From the NCBI GenBank assembly GCA_012839565.1, contig DUMZ01000007.1:1-64000 (forward strand): a DNA stretch of 64,000 bases. The letters are read 5' to 3'. Below the pieces are notes generated by a model. That model was not told where the DNA came from. It made no database searches and saw only the letters and a program-made list of their open reading frames with translations. Of the stretch, positions 63,175 to 64,000 are shown piece after piece. How positions within the stretch are numbered: the stretch's first letter is position 1; each line of letters begins with the position of its first letter. Position numbers and translations under genes: made by a program. The DNA comes from Anaerolineaceae bacterium. Lineage in GTDB: Bacteria > Chloroflexota > Anaerolineae > Anaerolineales > Anaerolineaceae.

Positions 63175-64000
63175 ATGGACCTTTCAACTTTCAAAAATAA
63201 AAATGTGCTCATCACCGGTGGACTGGGCTTTATCGGTTCAAACCTGGCCATTCGCCTGGTTGAAGCCGGCGCGAATGTCACCCTGGTGGACAGTCTCATC
63301 CCGACTTATGGCGGAAATCTGTTCAACATTGATCCCATAAAACATCTCGCCAAGGTGAACATCTCAGACGTGCGTGACCCCCACTCCATGAAATACCTGG
63401 TCGCGGGGCAAGATTATCTCTTCAACCTGGCAGGTCAAACCAGTCATCTTGATTCTATGACCGCCCCGGAGAATGATTTAAACATCAACGTACTCGCCCA
63501 ACTGCACATTTTGGAAGCCTGCCGACATCACAACCCGGATTTACGGCTGGTGTTCGCCAGCACGCGCCAAATCTATGGCAAGCCACTCCAAATACCCGTC
63601 GATGAAACACATCCGCTCAACCCTGTGGACGTCAACGGCATCAACAAACTGGCCGGCGAACAATATCACCGCCTTTACTATGATGTCTACGGCATCCGTT
63701 CAACTATTTTGCGCCTCACCAACACCTACGGACCACGAATGCGCATTAAAGACGCCCGCCAAACCTTTTTAGGCATTTGGATCAGACGCCTGCTTGAAGG
63801 CTTGCCACTGCAAATCTATGGCGATGGCAAACAAGTACGCGACTACAACTACGTTGATGATGTTGTAGACGCGTTGCTCATCACCGCCTTGTCAGATAAT
63901 TCCTATGGCGAAGTTTATAATCTCGGCTCAACTGAAGACCTTTCTCATACTGAAACCGCCCAAATCATGACCCAGCTTCATGAGGGCAGTTTTGAGTATG
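63175..64000 (+). CDS. NAD-dependent nucleotide-sugar epimerase/dehydratase, 3' end outside window
   Basis: The first 275 codons are present. LITGGLGFIGSNLAIRL binds NAD, FASTRQIYG supplies the Ser/Thr, and NGINKLAGE occupies the YxxxK position with Asn in place of Tyr. GPRMRIKDARQTFLG and VRDYNYVDDVVDALL are substrate-side segments. I recall DVNGINK-type sequences in a subgroup of CDP-tyvelose epimerase-like proteins, so the change may be ancestral rather than a lesion. It is likely to act on nucleotide sugar for the neighbouring GT2. Confidence 0.85.
   Translation, partial: MDLSTFKNKNVLITGGLGFIGSNLAIRLVEAGANVTLVDSLIPTYGGNLFNIDPIKHLAKVNISDVRDPHSMKYLVAGQDYLFNLAGQTSHLDSMTAPENDLNINVLAQLHILEACRHHNPDLRLVFASTRQIYGKPLQIPVDETHPLNPVDVNGINKLAGEQYHRLYYDVYGIRSTILRLTNTYGPRMRIKDARQTFLGIWIRRLLEGLPLQIYGDGKQVRDYNYVDDVVDALLITALSDNSYGEVYNLGSTEDLSHTETAQIMTQLHEGSFEY

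Overview
The window looks like chromosomal, mostly housekeeping DNA from an anaerobic member of the Chloroflexota, most likely class Anaerolineae. This is an inference from gene content, not a database match. Supporting signs are an Elp3-type radical SAM/GNAT enzyme, an archaeal-type aspartyl-tRNA synthetase, rubrerythrin, B12-dependent acyl-CoA functions (B12-binding mutase subunit, MeaB, PduO-like protein), many secreted proteins with Pro/Thr-rich linkers, an NBR1-type lipoprotein and a secreted protein ending in YLPLILRNYN. I count 59 protein genes (two cut by the window edges), five tRNAs including tRNA-Sec, and RNase P RNA. I found no rRNA, insertion sequence, prophage, CRISPR array or toxin island.

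Layout. 1-2148: end of a large secreted repeat protein. 2501-7478: a tightly overlapped operon (PfkB kinase, parA, parB, YtcJ-like amidohydrolase, GNAT). 7526-10734: DsbA-like protein, PduO-like protein, family 5 solute-binding protein, secG. 10876-12962: rnpB and a lipoprotein. 13000-20155 (minus): recF, def, a PAP2-like membrane protein, clpC, queA, ruvB. 20239-24116: a glycosyltransferase facing two membrane proteins. 24201-29985 (plus): flavin reductase-like protein, B12-binding mutase subunit, meaB, aspS, GNAT, prs, mutM. 30016-37435: epimerase, rpiB, AIM24 protein, elp3, methyltransferase, ZIP transporter, RlmI-like methyltransferase, rubrerythrin. 37634-40725: tRNA-Gly, tRNA-Cys, HAD phosphatase, rnhA, sugar-binding lipoprotein, tRNA-Sec. 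40840-47864: GH13 enzyme, PAP2, rhomboid, gmk, two divergent secreted or anchored metallopeptidases. 47990-57428: STAS protein, miaB, nth, asparaginase, MBL-like protein, M23 peptidase, three-repeat secreted protein, small unknown protein, tRNA-Arg(CCT), LysM-M23 peptidase, rho. 57731-64000: serine beta-lactamase-fold protein, tRNA-Arg(TCG), ftsK, then GtrA, GT2 and epimerase for envelope sugars.

The most striking signal is not a gene. Eleven genes have a TATAAT-like -10 hexamer exactly 6 or 7 bases before the chosen start codon, six of them exact TATAAT. This spacing puts the transcription start at or next to the start codon, so these genes are predicted to be leaderless. Other genes in the same window have normal leaders with Shine-Dalgarno sequences. 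Other points worth following are an isolated tRNA-Sec, terminators for one gene encoded inside the 3' end of its convergent neighbour, repeated 8-base start/stop overlaps, and several enzymes of recognisable fold with altered active-site motifs (PduO-like, MBL-like, NxxxK epimerase). I did not find a clear new defence or biosynthetic system.
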